From: Terriglobales bacterium
GTDB taxonomy: Bacteria; Acidobacteriota; Terriglobia; Terriglobales; Acidobacteriaceae
Direction of reading: 5' to 3'
Assembly (NCBI GenBank): GCA_025980765.1
Contig: JAICXB010000001.1
Location: 124,001-188,000, forward strand
Length of the DNA: 64,000 nucleotides
The notes beneath the pieces are model-generated. The model saw only the letters and a list, made by a program, of their open reading frames with translations, ran no database searches and was not told the origin of the DNA. Both the position numbers and the translations under genes were made by a program. This document shows positions 54,379 through 63,862 of the stretch, piece by piece. Position 1 is the stretch's first letter. Each line of letters opens with the position of its first letter.

Positions 54379-55371
54379 GTGGCGTTGCGCGACAAATTCG
54401 GGCGAGCAATTACCGATCTGCGGGTCTCCATTACTGACCGCTGTAACTATCGCTGCGTGTATTGCCGTACCGGCAGCGAGGGTCCGCAGTATGCCGACTT
54501 GAAACTGGATGAGTATTTGCGCATCGTGCAGGTGTTCGTCGATCTCGGCATCGAGAAGGTGCGCGTCACCGGCGGCGAGCCGCTGCTGCGCAAAGGCGTG
54601 GTGGAATTCGTCAGCGAGTTGGCGCAGCTTCGAACTAAGTCCGCGAAGCCCCTCGATATCGCCATCACTACTAATGGGCACCTGCTGGCAGATCTCGCTC
54701 AGCCCCTGAAAGACGCGGGACTCAACCGCATCACCGTCAGCATGGACGCGGTGGACGCGGAGAAGTTTGCCCGCATCACTCGCGTCAACAACGGATTCGA
54801 GCGCGTGCTTGCCGGCATTCGGGCTGCGCGTCGTTGTGGACTGGATCCGGTGAAGGTGAACTGCGTGTTACTGCGCGGCTTCAACGACGACCAGATCGTC
54901 GAATTCGGCAAGTTCGCGCGCGACGAAGGCGTGATCGTCCGATTCATCGAGTTCATGCCGCTGGAAGAGGACCGCGTGTGGAGTCCGCAAGTGGTAGTCA
55001 CTCTCGATGAGATCGTGAGCGCTCTCTCTGCGTGGAAACCCGTGCGCCAGCTTCCTCCCAACACGGCCAGTGAAACCGCGCGACGCTATACTTTTGCAGA
55101 CGGAATCGGGGAGATCGGCATTATTGCGCCGGTTTCGCATCCATTCTGCGGCCACTGTTCGCGCATTCGCCTCACATCCGACGGCAAGATTCGCACCTGC
55201 TTGTTCTCCCTGCTCGATCATGACCTCTATCGAGTGATGCAGGATGGAGGTGACGAAGGTGCAATGTCTGCCTACATTCGAGCTGTGGTGGAGCAGAAGG
55301 AAGCGCGCCATCACATCGGCGAGTCAGGATTTGTGCCACCTTCCCGAAGTATGGTGCACATCGGCGGCTGA
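54379..55371 (+). CDS. moaA: GTP 3',8-cyclase (molybdenum cofactor)
   Basis: 330 residues from the GTG at 54379, chosen because the family normally begins just before LRDKFGR; the frame is open further upstream. MoaA is a radical SAM enzyme making the first molybdopterin intermediate from GTP. Cluster 1: DRCNYRCVYC (C22, C26, C29); C-terminal cluster: FCGHCSRIRLTSDGKIRTC; the obligatory C-terminal GG is present (HIGG). Other moa genes are not in the window. The 300 bases before it hold no clear gene. Confidence 0.95.
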   Translation: MALRDKFGRAITDLRVSITDRCNYRCVYCRTGSEGPQYADLKLDEYLRIVQVFVDLGIEKVRVTGGEPLLRKGVVEFVSELAQLRTKSAKPLDIAITTNGHLLADLAQPLKDAGLNRITVSMDAVDAEKFARITRVNNGFERVLAGIRAARRCGLDPVKVNCVLLRGFNDDQIVEFGKFARDEGVIVRFIEFMPLEEDRVWSPQVVVTLDEIVSALSAWKPVRQLPPNTASETARRYTFADGIGEIGIIAPVSHPFCGHCSRIRLTSDGKIRTCLFSLLDHDLYRVMQDGGDEGAMSAYIRAVVEQKEARHHIGESGFVPPSRSMVHIGG

Positions 55372-55469
55372 CCTGATGTGGGTCTCCTCTCGGAGTTCCC
55401 GCTCAACCCAGCTTCTGAGCAACATCTCACCTTTCTTTTCCATCTATCTGTTAGCATTTCCGGTTACGC

Positions 55470-55679
55470 ATGAGGTATCAATCAAACCAGCCCCACGGCC
55501 GCAGGCGCACGGATCAGCAGCTTTCGGCTGAAGAACGCCGCCGTTTACAGAGCATCCGCCAGGATGTCGAAGAAGATGAGACCGGCACGCTTCGTCGCTA
55601 TCTCCGCCTCTCAAAAAAAGCACTGGACCTCGATACCAGTTCCCCTGCAGAGCCTGCGGACTTGCGCAAGACTGGTTGA
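55470..55679 (+). CDS. Possible small charged protein (69 aa)
   Basis: Begins MRYQSNQPHGRRRTDQQ and continues with a helix rich in Glu/Arg (LSAEERRRLQSIRQDVEED) and LRRYLRLSKKALDLD; overall like a small helical DNA- or protein-binding factor. No membrane segment. Lies about 100 bp after moaA on the same strand, so it may be co-transcribed. No clear ribosome-binding site and no family recognised. Confidence 0.4.
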   Translation: MRYQSNQPHGRRRTDQQLSAEERRRLQSIRQDVEEDETGTLRRYLRLSKKALDLDTSSPAEPADLRKTG

Positions 55680-55850
55680 GCTTTTCACGCAGTCATAATT
55701 CCGGTCCAGCAGATTGCGAATCCAGCTCGCCTCTGCCAACTGCTTCCTGCCTGATTTCATCCCATTTAGAACCGTTCACGAACATCTTTGCCGCTCACGC
55801 GCATCTCCGCGCGCGAGGGTTCGTGTCGCAAGTGACAGGAGGGAATGATT

Positions 55851-56546
55851 ATGAAGCTACTGCCCAATTTAGCTTTAGGTGCCCTGCTGGTGGCGGGAGG
55901 GTCGGCATATGCAGCGGCGCAGGACGCGCAGCAAACCTATCCCACGTACCAACAAAACCAGCAGAACCAGAATCCGGACCGTGATCGCGACTACCGCCAA
56001 GACAATGACAATCGCGACCGTCAGGACAATCGCGATATCCAGACCTACAACAACGGTCAGGGCGACCAGACGAGAGACCGTGATCGCGTGAACGATCAAT
56101 ACAATTATCCAGATCAGGACCGCGATCGACAATACAACAACGATCGCCAGTACAACACTGACCAGGATCGCCGAGATCGCGACCGCGATTACAACAATGA
56201 CCGCGACCGCGATCGTGATCACAATTACAACAACAGCTATGACCGTGACCGGGATAATGGCTACTATCAGCGGTACGGTTACGACATGAACAACATCGCT
56301 GCTCGCAACGGCTATCGCGATGGACTAAGCGCGGGACGCAGCGATCGTGACAGCCAGCACAGCTTCCGTCCGACCTACGGCGACTCATACGAGGACGCGA
56401 ACCGCGGCTATACCTCAACGTTCGGAAATGAAAACCAGTACAAGCAGCTCTATCGTCAGGGATACGAGCAGGGGTATCGACAGGGCTTCTATGGGAACAA
56501 CACCGACCGTGACCGCGATTGGGACAACCCCCAATATCCACGCTAA
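55851..56546 (+). CDS. Secreted Asp/Arg/Asn/Tyr-rich low-complexity protein
   Basis: 231 residues; AGGAGGG lies seven bases before the ATG at 55851. Signal peptide (about 1-24, ...YAAAQ). The middle (about 40-140) is almost entirely built of D, R, N, Q and Y with short DRDRD, QYNND, NNSYDRD words. The C-terminal part (about 145-225) is ordered: NNIAARNGYRDGLSAGRSDR, YKQLYRQGYEQGYRQGF; the paired GY-x(2-3)-G words resemble helical Y-x-x-G-Y repeats found in secreted Acidobacteriota proteins. Function unknown; the charged middle may bind nucleic acid, metal or polysaccharide. Ends before a palindrome. Confidence 0.75.
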   Translation: MKLLPNLALGALLVAGGSAYAAAQDAQQTYPTYQQNQQNQNPDRDRDYRQDNDNRDRQDNRDIQTYNNGQGDQTRDRDRVNDQYNYPDQDRDRQYNNDRQYNTDQDRRDRDRDYNNDRDRDRDHNYNNSYDRDRDNGYYQRYGYDMNNIAARNGYRDGLSAGRSDRDSQHSFRPTYGDSYEDANRGYTSTFGNENQYKQLYRQGYEQGYRQGFYGNNTDRDRDWDNPQYPR

Positions 56547-56563
56547 CTGCGCGGTTGCTTTTT

Positions 56564-56591
56564 GTAGAGACGCAGCATGCTGCGTCTCTAC
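56564..56591. terminator. 28-bp perfect palindrome
   Basis: GTAGAGACGCAGCA joined directly to its reverse complement TGCTGCGTCTCTAC, then CTTTTG. Preceded by TTTTT. It lies 17 bases after the D/R/N-rich gene and may terminate it. Shares gagacg...cgtctc with 44313-44334. Confidence 0.7.
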
Positions 56592-56811
56592 TTTTGTCCT
56601 AGGCCCCTTCCTCCATGGATCTCCTTCTTGATGTCTCCCATATATTCCACCAGCTAGCGTGCCGCCAATTTCCAGTGCACCAGGGCCGTGGTTTTCACCG
56701 CCTCCTGAACCGGAGATCGACACTCCATCGGAACTGATCGACTGATTCCTCTTCTCGCGTTACTATTTGCGAGCATTCCTCAGCGCAATCAAAAATCCGG
56801 GAGGCGCCAGC

Positions 56812-59800
56812 TTGGCCCAAGAACCTGGCTGTTGTGGTACCACTCGTCTTTCAGCAATCTTCTCTGTTTTCGCTCTTGTTCTGGTTTCACTTGCTGCTTC
56901 TGCTCAGCAAAGAAACCAGCAGAAACCTTCGGCCACAAAGTCTGTCACCGGTTCAGAGTCTCGCGCCGACGTCAAAAAAGAAACGCCAGCGCCGCCTGCG
57001 GAGAAGCCTCCGCAGCCTGAGTCGCCATTCGCGAACCTCGAATACCGCTACATTGGACCGCCGGGAAATCGCGTAGACGCCGTGGTGGGCGAGCCGGGGA
57101 ACCCGAATGTTTATTACGCAGGCGCGGCGTCGGGAGGAGTTTGGAAGTCGGTTGATGGTGGATTTCACTGGCATCCGATCTTCGACAAGGAGCCGGCGCA
57201 GTCGATCGGCTCAATCGCGATTGCGCCCTCGAACCACAGCGTCGTGTGGGTCGGTACCGGCGAGACTTTCATCCGCAGCAATGTTTCTATCGGCGATGGA
57301 GTGTACAAATCCGGCGATGCGGGCAAGAGCTGGCAACACATGGGGCTCGATGCCACCGGACGCATCGGACGCATCCTTATAGATCCGCACAATCCTGACA
57401 TCGTCTATGTTGCCGCGCTAGGTACGTGTTACGGGCCGCAGCCGGAACGTGGTGTCTACCGCACCAAAGATGGAGGCAAGACATGGGAGCGGGTGTTATT
57501 TGTGGACGAGAACACCGGCGTCTCCGACATGTCGATGGACCCGAAAGATTCTGGCACAATCTTTGCCGGAACTTGGCAGATCGAGATCAAGACATGGGGA
57601 CGCAACAGCGGCGGTCCGGGCAGCGGAGTGTTTGTGACCCACGATGGCGGAGACACCTGGAAACACATCACCGGCCACGGCCTGCCGGATCCGCCGTTGG
57701 GAAAAATCGCCGTCGCGGTTGCGCCCAACGACTCCAGCCGGGTATACGCGCTCATCGAGACCGGACAGCGCGGCTCGCTCTGGCGCTCCAAAGATGGCGG
57801 AGAAAACTGGAAGCTGGTAAACAACAGCCGCTTGCTGAATGAGCGCCCGCATTACTACACCCGCATGCTGGTGATGCCCGACAACGAAAACGAAGTCTAT
57901 TTCCCCTCGAACAGCATGGGCGTGACCTACGACGGCGGGGAGACTGCCGACCTGGTGCGCTGGGGCGGTGACAACCACGACATGTGGTCGGACCCGCAGA
58001 ATCCCAATCGCATGATGATCGGCAACGATCTCGGCGTGATGCTCACAACCGTTCGCGGCAAAGAATGGCAATACATCCGGCTGCCCATTGCGCAGATGTA
58101 TCACGCTGCCACCGACAATCGCGTTCCCTACTATGTCTACGGCCAGATGCAGGATGGGCCGTCGCAGCGCGGGCCAAGCAATAATCTCGGCGGCGACTCG
58201 ATCGATGCCAGCGACTGGACCACAACAGCCGGCTGCGAAACCGGGTGGAACACTCCCGATCCTGTGGATCCCAATATCGTTTGGGGCGGCTGCTACGCCG
58301 GAGTCACCGAACGCATCGACCTGCGCGACGGACACGCGCGCTCGGTAAGCGTGTGGCCCGACCGCACCATGGGGGCGAACGCCGGCCAGGTGAAGCTGCG
58401 GATGAACTGGACGTATCCCATCGCCATCTCTCCGCACGACCACAACACCGTCTATGTCGGCAGCCAGTTCGTGCATAAAACCAGCGATAGCGGGCAGACC
58501 TGGCAAACCATCAGTCCCGATTTGACACTTAACGACAAGAGCATGATGGGAGACTCCGGCGGGCTCACCGTGGATAATCTCAGCGTCGAATATGCCGGCG
58601 TGGTCTTCTCGATTGCCGAGTCTCCGGCCGAAAAAGGCCAGATATGGGCGGGCACCAACGACGGTCTGGTGCAGGTGACGCGCGATGGCGGCGCGCACTG
58701 GAGCAACGTAACGCCCAAAGGCATGCCGCCGAAGATGACCGTCGATGCCGTGGTCCCATCAAAGCACAATGCAGGAACGTGTTACATCGCTGTGGACGGA
58801 CATCAGGTGAACATTCGCGATCCATATCTCTACCGCACCAACGATTACGGCAAGAGCTGGAACTTGATCGTCACCGGTATTCCCAAATCGCCACTCAGCT
58901 ACACCGATTCCATTCAGGAAGACCCTGTACGCAAGGGCCTGCTTTATGCCGGAACGGAAAACGCGCTCTACGTTTCCTTTGACGATGGGGATCACTGGCA
59001 GCCATTGCAGAACAATTTGCCACATGCTCCCGTGCACTGGCTTACAGTGCAGGAGCATTTCAAAGATCTGGTGGTCGGCACCTATGGCCGTGGCTTCTGG
59101 ATTCTCGATGACATCACGCCGATCGAGCAGTTCACCGATCAGATCAAGAATTCGACTGCTTATCTTTTCCCAATTCGGGAAGCCTATCGTTTTCGCGAGA
59201 CTTTCCATCGTGAGATGGCGCCGGAAGGCCAGTCAGTGGGTGAGAACCCGGCCTATGGCGCTTCCATCAATTACTACCTGAAACAGGCGGCGAAAAAGGT
59301 CGAAATCAGCGTCGAAGGCGCAGACGGCACGGTGATTCGCACCATCAAGGGCGGGGACAAGCCAGGAATCAATCGCGCATATTGGGATTTGCGTTATCCG
59401 CCGGTATCAGACGTGGCATTGCGAACCACTCCCGCCGGCAATCCCCATGTCTGGGAAGAGAAACGGTTCCTGGGAAAAGAGTCGCGGCGCGTCTTCTACT
59501 ACGGCGTAGGCAGCAGCCAGTCAGACCGTCCGCTGCGCTCGCCCAGCGGAGAGCCCACCCTCGGCCCGCTGGTCGCCCCCGGCACTTACACGGTGAAGCT
59601 CACTGCCGACGGACAGACGCTCACGCAGAAGCTGACCGTGGTTAAAGACCCGAACACACCCGCAAGCGAAGCCGATGCCACAGCGGAAAGCAAACTCGCG
59701 ATCGCCATCTACAAAGATGCCAACCAGTCGGTGCAGATGATCAACCAGATCGAGTGGACACGCCGGCAATTGGAGGACATGCAGAAGATGCTGGCCGCCG

Positions 59801-60192
59801 CCAAAGCCGATAAGTCGCTGGTGGATGCTACCAAGGCGCTCGACGGCAAAGCCTTGGCAATCGAAGATCAGCTCCTGCAGCGCACAGTAGCGGAAGGAGA
59901 CCTGAAGTCATTCCGTGGCCCCCTCGAGCTTTATCTCAAGTTCGTGTGGCTGGGCGCAGAAGTGGGAAGTGGCGGCGCTGACGTTTCCGGCGGCGCCGAT
60001 TTTGCGCCCACGCAATCGGAAATCGAAGTCTACAAACTGCTGCACGGTCAACTCGAAACTGCCGAGTCCCAATTCGACAAGCTGTATAAGGCCGATGTTC
60101 CGGCCTTTAACGAGAGTCTGGCAAAACAAGGATTGCAGAGGATCATGATGGTGCCCGTGGCAAATCAATCGAGCGGTGGTGTTCAGAACTGA
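56812..60192 (+). CDS. Large secreted BNR/sortilin-like beta-propeller protein
   Basis: 1126 residues from the TTG at 56812, chosen because GGAGG lies about seven bases before it; another TTG at 56767 lacks such a signal. Signal peptide (about 10-33, FSVFALVLVSLAASAQ). Many Asp-box motifs (S/T-x-D-x-G-x-x-W): SVDGGFHW, KDGGKTW, HDGGDTW, KDGGENW, NDYGKSW, SDSGQTW and others, forming two propellers as in VPS10/sortilin and glycoside hydrolase 74. The last 200 residues contain a helical coiled-coil part (TAESKLAIAIYKDANQSVQ). Probable roles are sugar or peptide binding; no catalytic pair was confirmed. Confidence 0.88.
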   Translation: MAQEPGCCGTTRLSAIFSVFALVLVSLAASAQQRNQQKPSATKSVTGSESRADVKKETPAPPAEKPPQPESPFANLEYRYIGPPGNRVDAVVGEPGNPNVYYAGAASGGVWKSVDGGFHWHPIFDKEPAQSIGSIAIAPSNHSVVWVGTGETFIRSNVSIGDGVYKSGDAGKSWQHMGLDATGRIGRILIDPHNPDIVYVAALGTCYGPQPERGVYRTKDGGKTWERVLFVDENTGVSDMSMDPKDSGTIFAGTWQIEIKTWGRNSGGPGSGVFVTHDGGDTWKHITGHGLPDPPLGKIAVAVAPNDSSRVYALIETGQRGSLWRSKDGGENWKLVNNSRLLNERPHYYTRMLVMPDNENEVYFPSNSMGVTYDGGETADLVRWGGDNHDMWSDPQNPNRMMIGNDLGVMLTTVRGKEWQYIRLPIAQMYHAATDNRVPYYVYGQMQDGPSQRGPSNNLGGDSIDASDWTTTAGCETGWNTPDPVDPNIVWGGCYAGVTERIDLRDGHARSVSVWPDRTMGANAGQVKLRMNWTYPIAISPHDHNTVYVGSQFVHKTSDSGQTWQTISPDLTLNDKSMMGDSGGLTVDNLSVEYAGVVFSIAESPAEKGQIWAGTNDGLVQVTRDGGAHWSNVTPKGMPPKMTVDAVVPSKHNAGTCYIAVDGHQVNIRDPYLYRTNDYGKSWNLIVTGIPKSPLSYTDSIQEDPVRKGLLYAGTENALYVSFDDGDHWQPLQNNLPHAPVHWLTVQEHFKDLVVGTYGRGFWILDDITPIEQFTDQIKNSTAYLFPIREAYRFRETFHREMAPEGQSVGENPAYGASINYYLKQAAKKVEISVEGADGTVIRTIKGGDKPGINRAYWDLRYPPVSDVALRTTPAGNPHVWEEKRFLGKESRRVFYYGVGSSQSDRPLRSPSGEPTLGPLVAPGTYTVKLTADGQTLTQKLTVVKDPNTPASEADATAESKLAIAIYKDANQSVQMINQIEWTRRQLEDMQKMLAAAKADKSLVDATKALDGKALAIEDQLLQRTVAEGDLKSFRGPLELYLKFVWLGAEVGSGGADVSGGADFAPTQSEIEVYKLLHGQLETAESQFDKLYKADVPAFNESLAKQGLQRIMMVPVANQSSGGVQN

Positions 60193-60195
60193 AGC

Positions 60196-60606
60196 CTAAA
60201 AAATCCTCACTCCGGCCGACTCGGCAGCTCGACGAAGACGGCTGTCGCATGTTGCCAGAGGGAGGTCGAGCTGTTGAGCAAGCGAAAGGTATGCCGCATC
60301 GTAGTTGGTCAGGCCATATCTCTGTGCGATGCTCGGCAAGCGAAGAATGTCATCATAGGATTGTTGAGGCGCTTCAATGGGAAGAGCTTTCAATCGGGTT
60401 AGAAAGGTCTCGATTTGATCGAGAGCAATGCGCTTCCGGCGAAAGCCCATCAGAAGCCCGTTGCCAACTTCATAAAACCACAGAACGGGAACCAGAGCGC
60501 GATTAGCAGAAAGGCTGGACAGGACAGCCAAGCCATATTCCCTATTCGCCTCATCCTCAAGAAACCATCGCAAAGCCAGAGAGGCATCGAGCACCAGGTC
60601 GCTCAA
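60196..60606 (-). CDS. PIN-domain toxin, VapC-type
   Basis: 136 residues. The four acidic active-site residues are in place: D7 (LVLDASLAL), E46 (WFYEVGN), D103 (TNYDAAYLSLA) and D121 (ATCDSRL). PIN toxins cleave RNA, often tRNA or rRNA. The gene overlaps the antitoxin gene by four bases. The stop is just after the BNR gene in the opposite direction (convergent). Confidence 0.9.
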   Translation of the reverse strand: MSDLVLDASLALRWFLEDEANREYGLAVLSSLSANRALVPVLWFYEVGNGLLMGFRRKRIALDQIETFLTRLKALPIEAPQQSYDDILRLPSIAQRYGLTNYDAAYLSLAQQLDLPLATCDSRLRRAAESAGVRIF

Positions 60607-60848
60607 ATGCTGTGGCCCTCATGAATCAATTCCTTAACAGAAATTCCTTCGAGCCGAACCCGATTTTTTTCGACGAAGTCCAGCATTTCGCGCACAGCTT
60701 GAGCTCGTGCACTAGGTTGAATGGTGCCCGACTGCTCACGCAAACTTTGCAGAGCTTCACTAATTACTTCCTCGACAGAGTGGAACCGGCCGGACTTCAA
60801 CTGCTGCTGAATGATCTCTTGCTGTTGCGGGGTTAGATAGATGTTCAT
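60603..60848 (-). CDS. Ribbon-helix-helix antitoxin, ParD-like
   Basis: 81 residues from the ATG at 60848; the longer frame would read through a repeat at 60916-60947. MNIYLTPQQQEIIQQQLKSGRFHSVEEVISEALQSL is a typical ParD/CopG ribbon-helix-helix start. The C-terminal helix (about 45-81, AREMLDF-like AQAVREMLDFVEKNRVRLEGISV) probably binds the toxin. It overlaps the toxin gene by four bases, so antitoxin is made first. The promoter must lie in the 150 bp shared with aceE, possibly controlled by this protein. Confidence 0.85.
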   Translation of the reverse strand: MNIYLTPQQQEIIQQQLKSGRFHSVEEVISEALQSLREQSGTIQPSARAQAVREMLDFVEKNRVRLEGISVKELIHEGHSI

Positions 60849-60915
60849 CGCCAAACTCACTGATCCGATGCTGTCATGATACCAGCGGCACATGAGGTCT
60901 ATGCGGCGCCTTTCC

Positions 60916-60947
60916 AGAACCCATCCGCTAACCGCGGATGGTACTGA
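60916..60947. repeat. Palindromic repeat shared with 7327-7357
   Basis: agaacccatccgctaaccgc then ggatggtactga; the sequence at 7327-7357, inside the DUF692 gene, is the same apart from one missing base in the centre. The core ccatccgc...gcggatgg is self-complementary, so this is a small dispersed palindromic element. Confidence 0.8.
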
Positions 60948-61001
60948 GTCATAGCCCGGGTTGAGCTTGGGCATTGCGCTCCCGCCATTTATGATTGAAA
61001 T

Positions 61002-63677
61002 ATGAATGCGAAAACTCTGGTGCCCGTGGAGCCGCTGCGGGCCGAGTCGGACGAGGTTTCCGAGTGGCTTGAGGCCTTTGACGAGATCGTGGATCAGGAG
61101 GGCAGCACTCGGGCTGCTGAGCTGCTGACTGCGTTATCCCAGCGCGCGCAGGAGATGGGGGTTGAAACTCCAGCGCAACTGCACACGCCTTACATCAACA
61201 CCATTCCAGTTGAGGAAGAGCTCCCCTACCCCGGCGATCGCGCCATGGAGCGGCGGCTGGAAGCCGTGATCCGCTGGAACGCGATGGCCATGGTGCATCA
61301 CCAGAACAAGCTGGATGCCGGCATCGGTGGACACATCTCGACCTACTCATCACTGGCGACTCTGCTCGAAGTCGGTTTCAATCATTTCTTTCACGCCACC
61401 TACGGCGACCAGCCCGGCGACCTGATCTATTTCCAGGGACACGCCTCACCTGGCGTCTACGCGCGCGCATTTCTTGAAGGACGTCTGAGCGAAGAGCAGC
61501 TTCTCAATTTTCGCCATGAGACACGCGGCAAGCCGTCGCTAAGTTCCTATCCGCATCCCTGGCTAATGCCCGACTTCTGGAGATTCCCCACCGTCTCTAT
61601 GGGCATCGGGCCCATCAACGCCATTTATCAGGCCCGCTTCATGCGTTATCTGGAGCATCGCGGGCTTCTGCCGGAGAGCCCGCGCAAGGTTTGGGCTTTC
61701 GTTGGAGACGGCGAGACCGATGAGGTGGAGACTCTGGGTGCACTCACCGTCGCCTCGCGCGAAAAGCTCGACAACCTCATCTTTGTCGTCAACTGCAACC
61801 TGCAGCGGCTGGATGGGCCGGTGCGGGGAAATGGAAAGATCATCAACGAACTCGAAGGTGTCTTCCGCGGCGCGGGCTGGAACGTGATCAAGGTCATCTG
61901 GGGCAGCGACTGGGATTCTCTGCTGGCGCAGGACCACTCCGGCCTGCTGCTCAAGCGCATGGAAGAATGCGTTGACGGCGAATATCAGAATTGCAAAGCC
62001 AAGGGCGGAGCCTACGTCCGCAAAGAGTTCTTCGGCAAATATCCTGAGCTGGCGGAGATGGTCTCGGGTATGACTGACGAGCAACTCGCGCACCTGCATC
62101 GCGGCGGGCACGATCCGGCGAAGGTGTACAACGCTTATCAGCGGGCGATCGAGCATCGCGGCGCGCCGACGGTAATTCTCGCCAAAACCGTGAAGGGCTA
62201 TGGCCTGGCCACAGCGCAGGCGCGCAACGCCACCCATCAGGAGAAAAAGCTCACCGAAGACGCGCTCGCCGCATTCGTGAAGCGCTTCGATATCCACATT
62301 CCTGAATCGGCAGCGAAAGACGGTTTGCCTTTTCTGCCGGCGAAAGACAGCCCGGAACTCGCCTACTTGAGCGAGCGCCGCAAAGAACTCGGCGGATACC
62401 TTCCGCATCGCGAGTCGCCGAAGCTAGACTTCATCGCCCCCAAGCTGGAGTTCTTTCAGGAATCGCTGGCCGGATCGCGTGGCCGGGAAGTCTCGACCAC
62501 TATGGGCTTCGTAAGCATGCTGCGGCAGCTGATGAAAGATCCCAAAATAGGAAAGCTGGTCGTGCCCATCGTGCCCGATGAGGCGCGCACGTTTGGCATG
62601 GAATCGATCATCCGGCAGGTGGGAATCTACGCCAGTCAGGGCCAGCTCTACACTCCGCACGATCAGGAGATGCTGCTCTATTACCGCGAAGCCCGTGATG
62701 GACAGATCCTAGAGGAAGGCATTACCGAGGCCGGCTCAATGGCTTCACTGACCGCGGCGGGCACCTCGTATTCCAATTACCGTGTTCCCACGGTTCCCTT
62801 CTACAGCTATTACTCGATGTTCGGTTTTCAGCGCGTAGGAGATTTGATCTGGGCATTCGGCGATGCGCGCGGCAAAGGCTTCCTTATGGGCGGCACCGCC
62901 GGCCGGACCACGCTCTCTGGCGAAGGCTTGCAGCATTGTGACGGTCACACCCTGGTTCTTTCAAGCGTCTATCCCACATGCTGCTCCTATGACCCAGCCT
63001 ACGTCTACGAGATCGCGGTAATCGTGCAGGACGGCATCCGCCGCATGTATGAGAAGGGGGAAGACCGCTTCTACTACATCACCATGTATAACGACGACTA
63101 CGCGATGCCGGAGATGCCGCAGGGCAGCGAGCAGGGAATTCTGCGCGGGATCTATAAATTCAAGCCCGCGGCCAATGGTAAAGCCGCACTGCAATTGTTC
63201 GGCAGTGGCCCAATTTTGAACGAGGCGCTGCGCGCGCAATCGATTCTTGCCGACAAATACAAGGTTGCGGCCGACGTCTGGAGCGTCACCAGCTACACCG
63301 AACTTCGCCGCGAAGCCCTCGAAATCGAACGTTGGAACCGATTGCACCCGACAGAAGCGGAGAAAAAGCCGTACATCATCACTGCTCTCGAAGGCGCGGA
63401 AGGCCCGATCATTGCTGCGACGGACTATATGAAGGCCGTTCCCGATCAGCTCGCGCCCTGGCTCCTGACGCGATTAGTCAGCCTGGGAACGGACGGTTTC
63501 GGACGCAGCGACAATCGCGAATTCCTGCGCAAGCATTTTGAGGTGAATGCCGAATCGATTGCCGCGGCCGGATTGTCTAAATTAGTGCGGGAAGGCAAAT
63601 TCGACGCCAGGAAAGCACAAAAGGCAATGAAGGAGCTGGAAATCGATCCGGAAAAAATCGATCCCGCGCGGGCATGA
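61002..63677 (+). CDS. aceE: Pyruvate dehydrogenase E1, homodimeric type
   Basis: 891 residues, full-length. It decarboxylates pyruvate with thiamine diphosphate and hands the acetyl group to lipoyl-E2. Seen: RWNAMAMVHHQNK near the N-terminus, HASPGVYARAF, the thiamine diphosphate motif GDGETDEVETLGAL ... NCNLQRLDGPVRGN, and the transketolase central domain (STTMGFVSMLRQLMK; HDGHTLVLSS-like HCDGHTLVLSS). E2 and E3 genes are not next to it; instead a 2-oxoglutarate dehydrogenase-like start follows. Upstream is the antitoxin promoter region. Confidence 0.96.
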   Translation: MNAKTLVPVEPLRAESDEVSEWLEAFDEIVDQEGSTRAAELLTALSQRAQEMGVETPAQLHTPYINTIPVEEELPYPGDRAMERRLEAVIRWNAMAMVHHQNKLDAGIGGHISTYSSLATLLEVGFNHFFHATYGDQPGDLIYFQGHASPGVYARAFLEGRLSEEQLLNFRHETRGKPSLSSYPHPWLMPDFWRFPTVSMGIGPINAIYQARFMRYLEHRGLLPESPRKVWAFVGDGETDEVETLGALTVASREKLDNLIFVVNCNLQRLDGPVRGNGKIINELEGVFRGAGWNVIKVIWGSDWDSLLAQDHSGLLLKRMEECVDGEYQNCKAKGGAYVRKEFFGKYPELAEMVSGMTDEQLAHLHRGGHDPAKVYNAYQRAIEHRGAPTVILAKTVKGYGLATAQARNATHQEKKLTEDALAAFVKRFDIHIPESAAKDGLPFLPAKDSPELAYLSERRKELGGYLPHRESPKLDFIAPKLEFFQESLAGSRGREVSTTMGFVSMLRQLMKDPKIGKLVVPIVPDEARTFGMESIIRQVGIYASQGQLYTPHDQEMLLYYREARDGQILEEGITEAGSMASLTAAGTSYSNYRVPTVPFYSYYSMFGFQRVGDLIWAFGDARGKGFLMGGTAGRTTLSGEGLQHCDGHTLVLSSVYPTCCSYDPAYVYEIAVIVQDGIRRMYEKGEDRFYYITMYNDDYAMPEMPQGSEQGILRGIYKFKPAANGKAALQLFGSGPILNEALRAQSILADKYKVAADVWSVTSYTELRREALEIERWNRLHPTEAEKKPYIITALEGAEGPIIAATDYMKAVPDQLAPWLLTRLVSLGTDGFGRSDNREFLRKHFEVNAESIAAAGLSKLVREGKFDARKAQKAMKELEIDPEKIDPARA

Positions 63678-63683
63678 CACATC

Positions 63684-63842
63684 TTTATCACCACGGAGAC
63701 ACGGAGGACACGGAGAAATCTTTTTAAGTGGGAATGGGCTAATCTCGCTGCTGGGCAAAACAGCTTTTCCAAATTACCCGATTACGAAATTACACAATTA
63801 CAAAATTCTCCTCCGTGTCCTCCGTGCCTCCGTGGTGATAAA
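63684..63842. repeat. Inverted repeat with 32-base arms (one mismatch)
   Basis: Left arm 63684-63715 (tttatcaccacggagacacg, then gaggacacggag) and right arm 63811-63842 are reverse complements with one mismatch, loop about 95 bases. It lies between aceE and the sucA-like gene and reaches into the start region of the latter. Same family as 5490-5642. Confidence 0.85.
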
Positions 63843-63862
63843 TGACTTTAGATACAGGTGAC

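Noticed and set aside
55849-56541. 230-codon minus-strand open frame rich in Cys/Arg/Asp
   Set aside because: It is exactly opposite the D/R/N-rich gene and exists because of its biased codons; no signal peptide or ribosome-binding site.
57496-58698. 400-codon minus-strand frame
   Set aside because: Antisense to the BNR protein, whose Asp boxes and signal peptide are clear; composition of the antisense frame is not protein-like.
60849-60974. 42-residue N-terminal extension of the antitoxin
   Set aside because: It would read through the palindrome at 60916-60947 and precedes the standard ParD-like start MNIYLTPQQQ.
61563-62408. 281-codon minus-strand frame
   Set aside because: Antisense to aceE.
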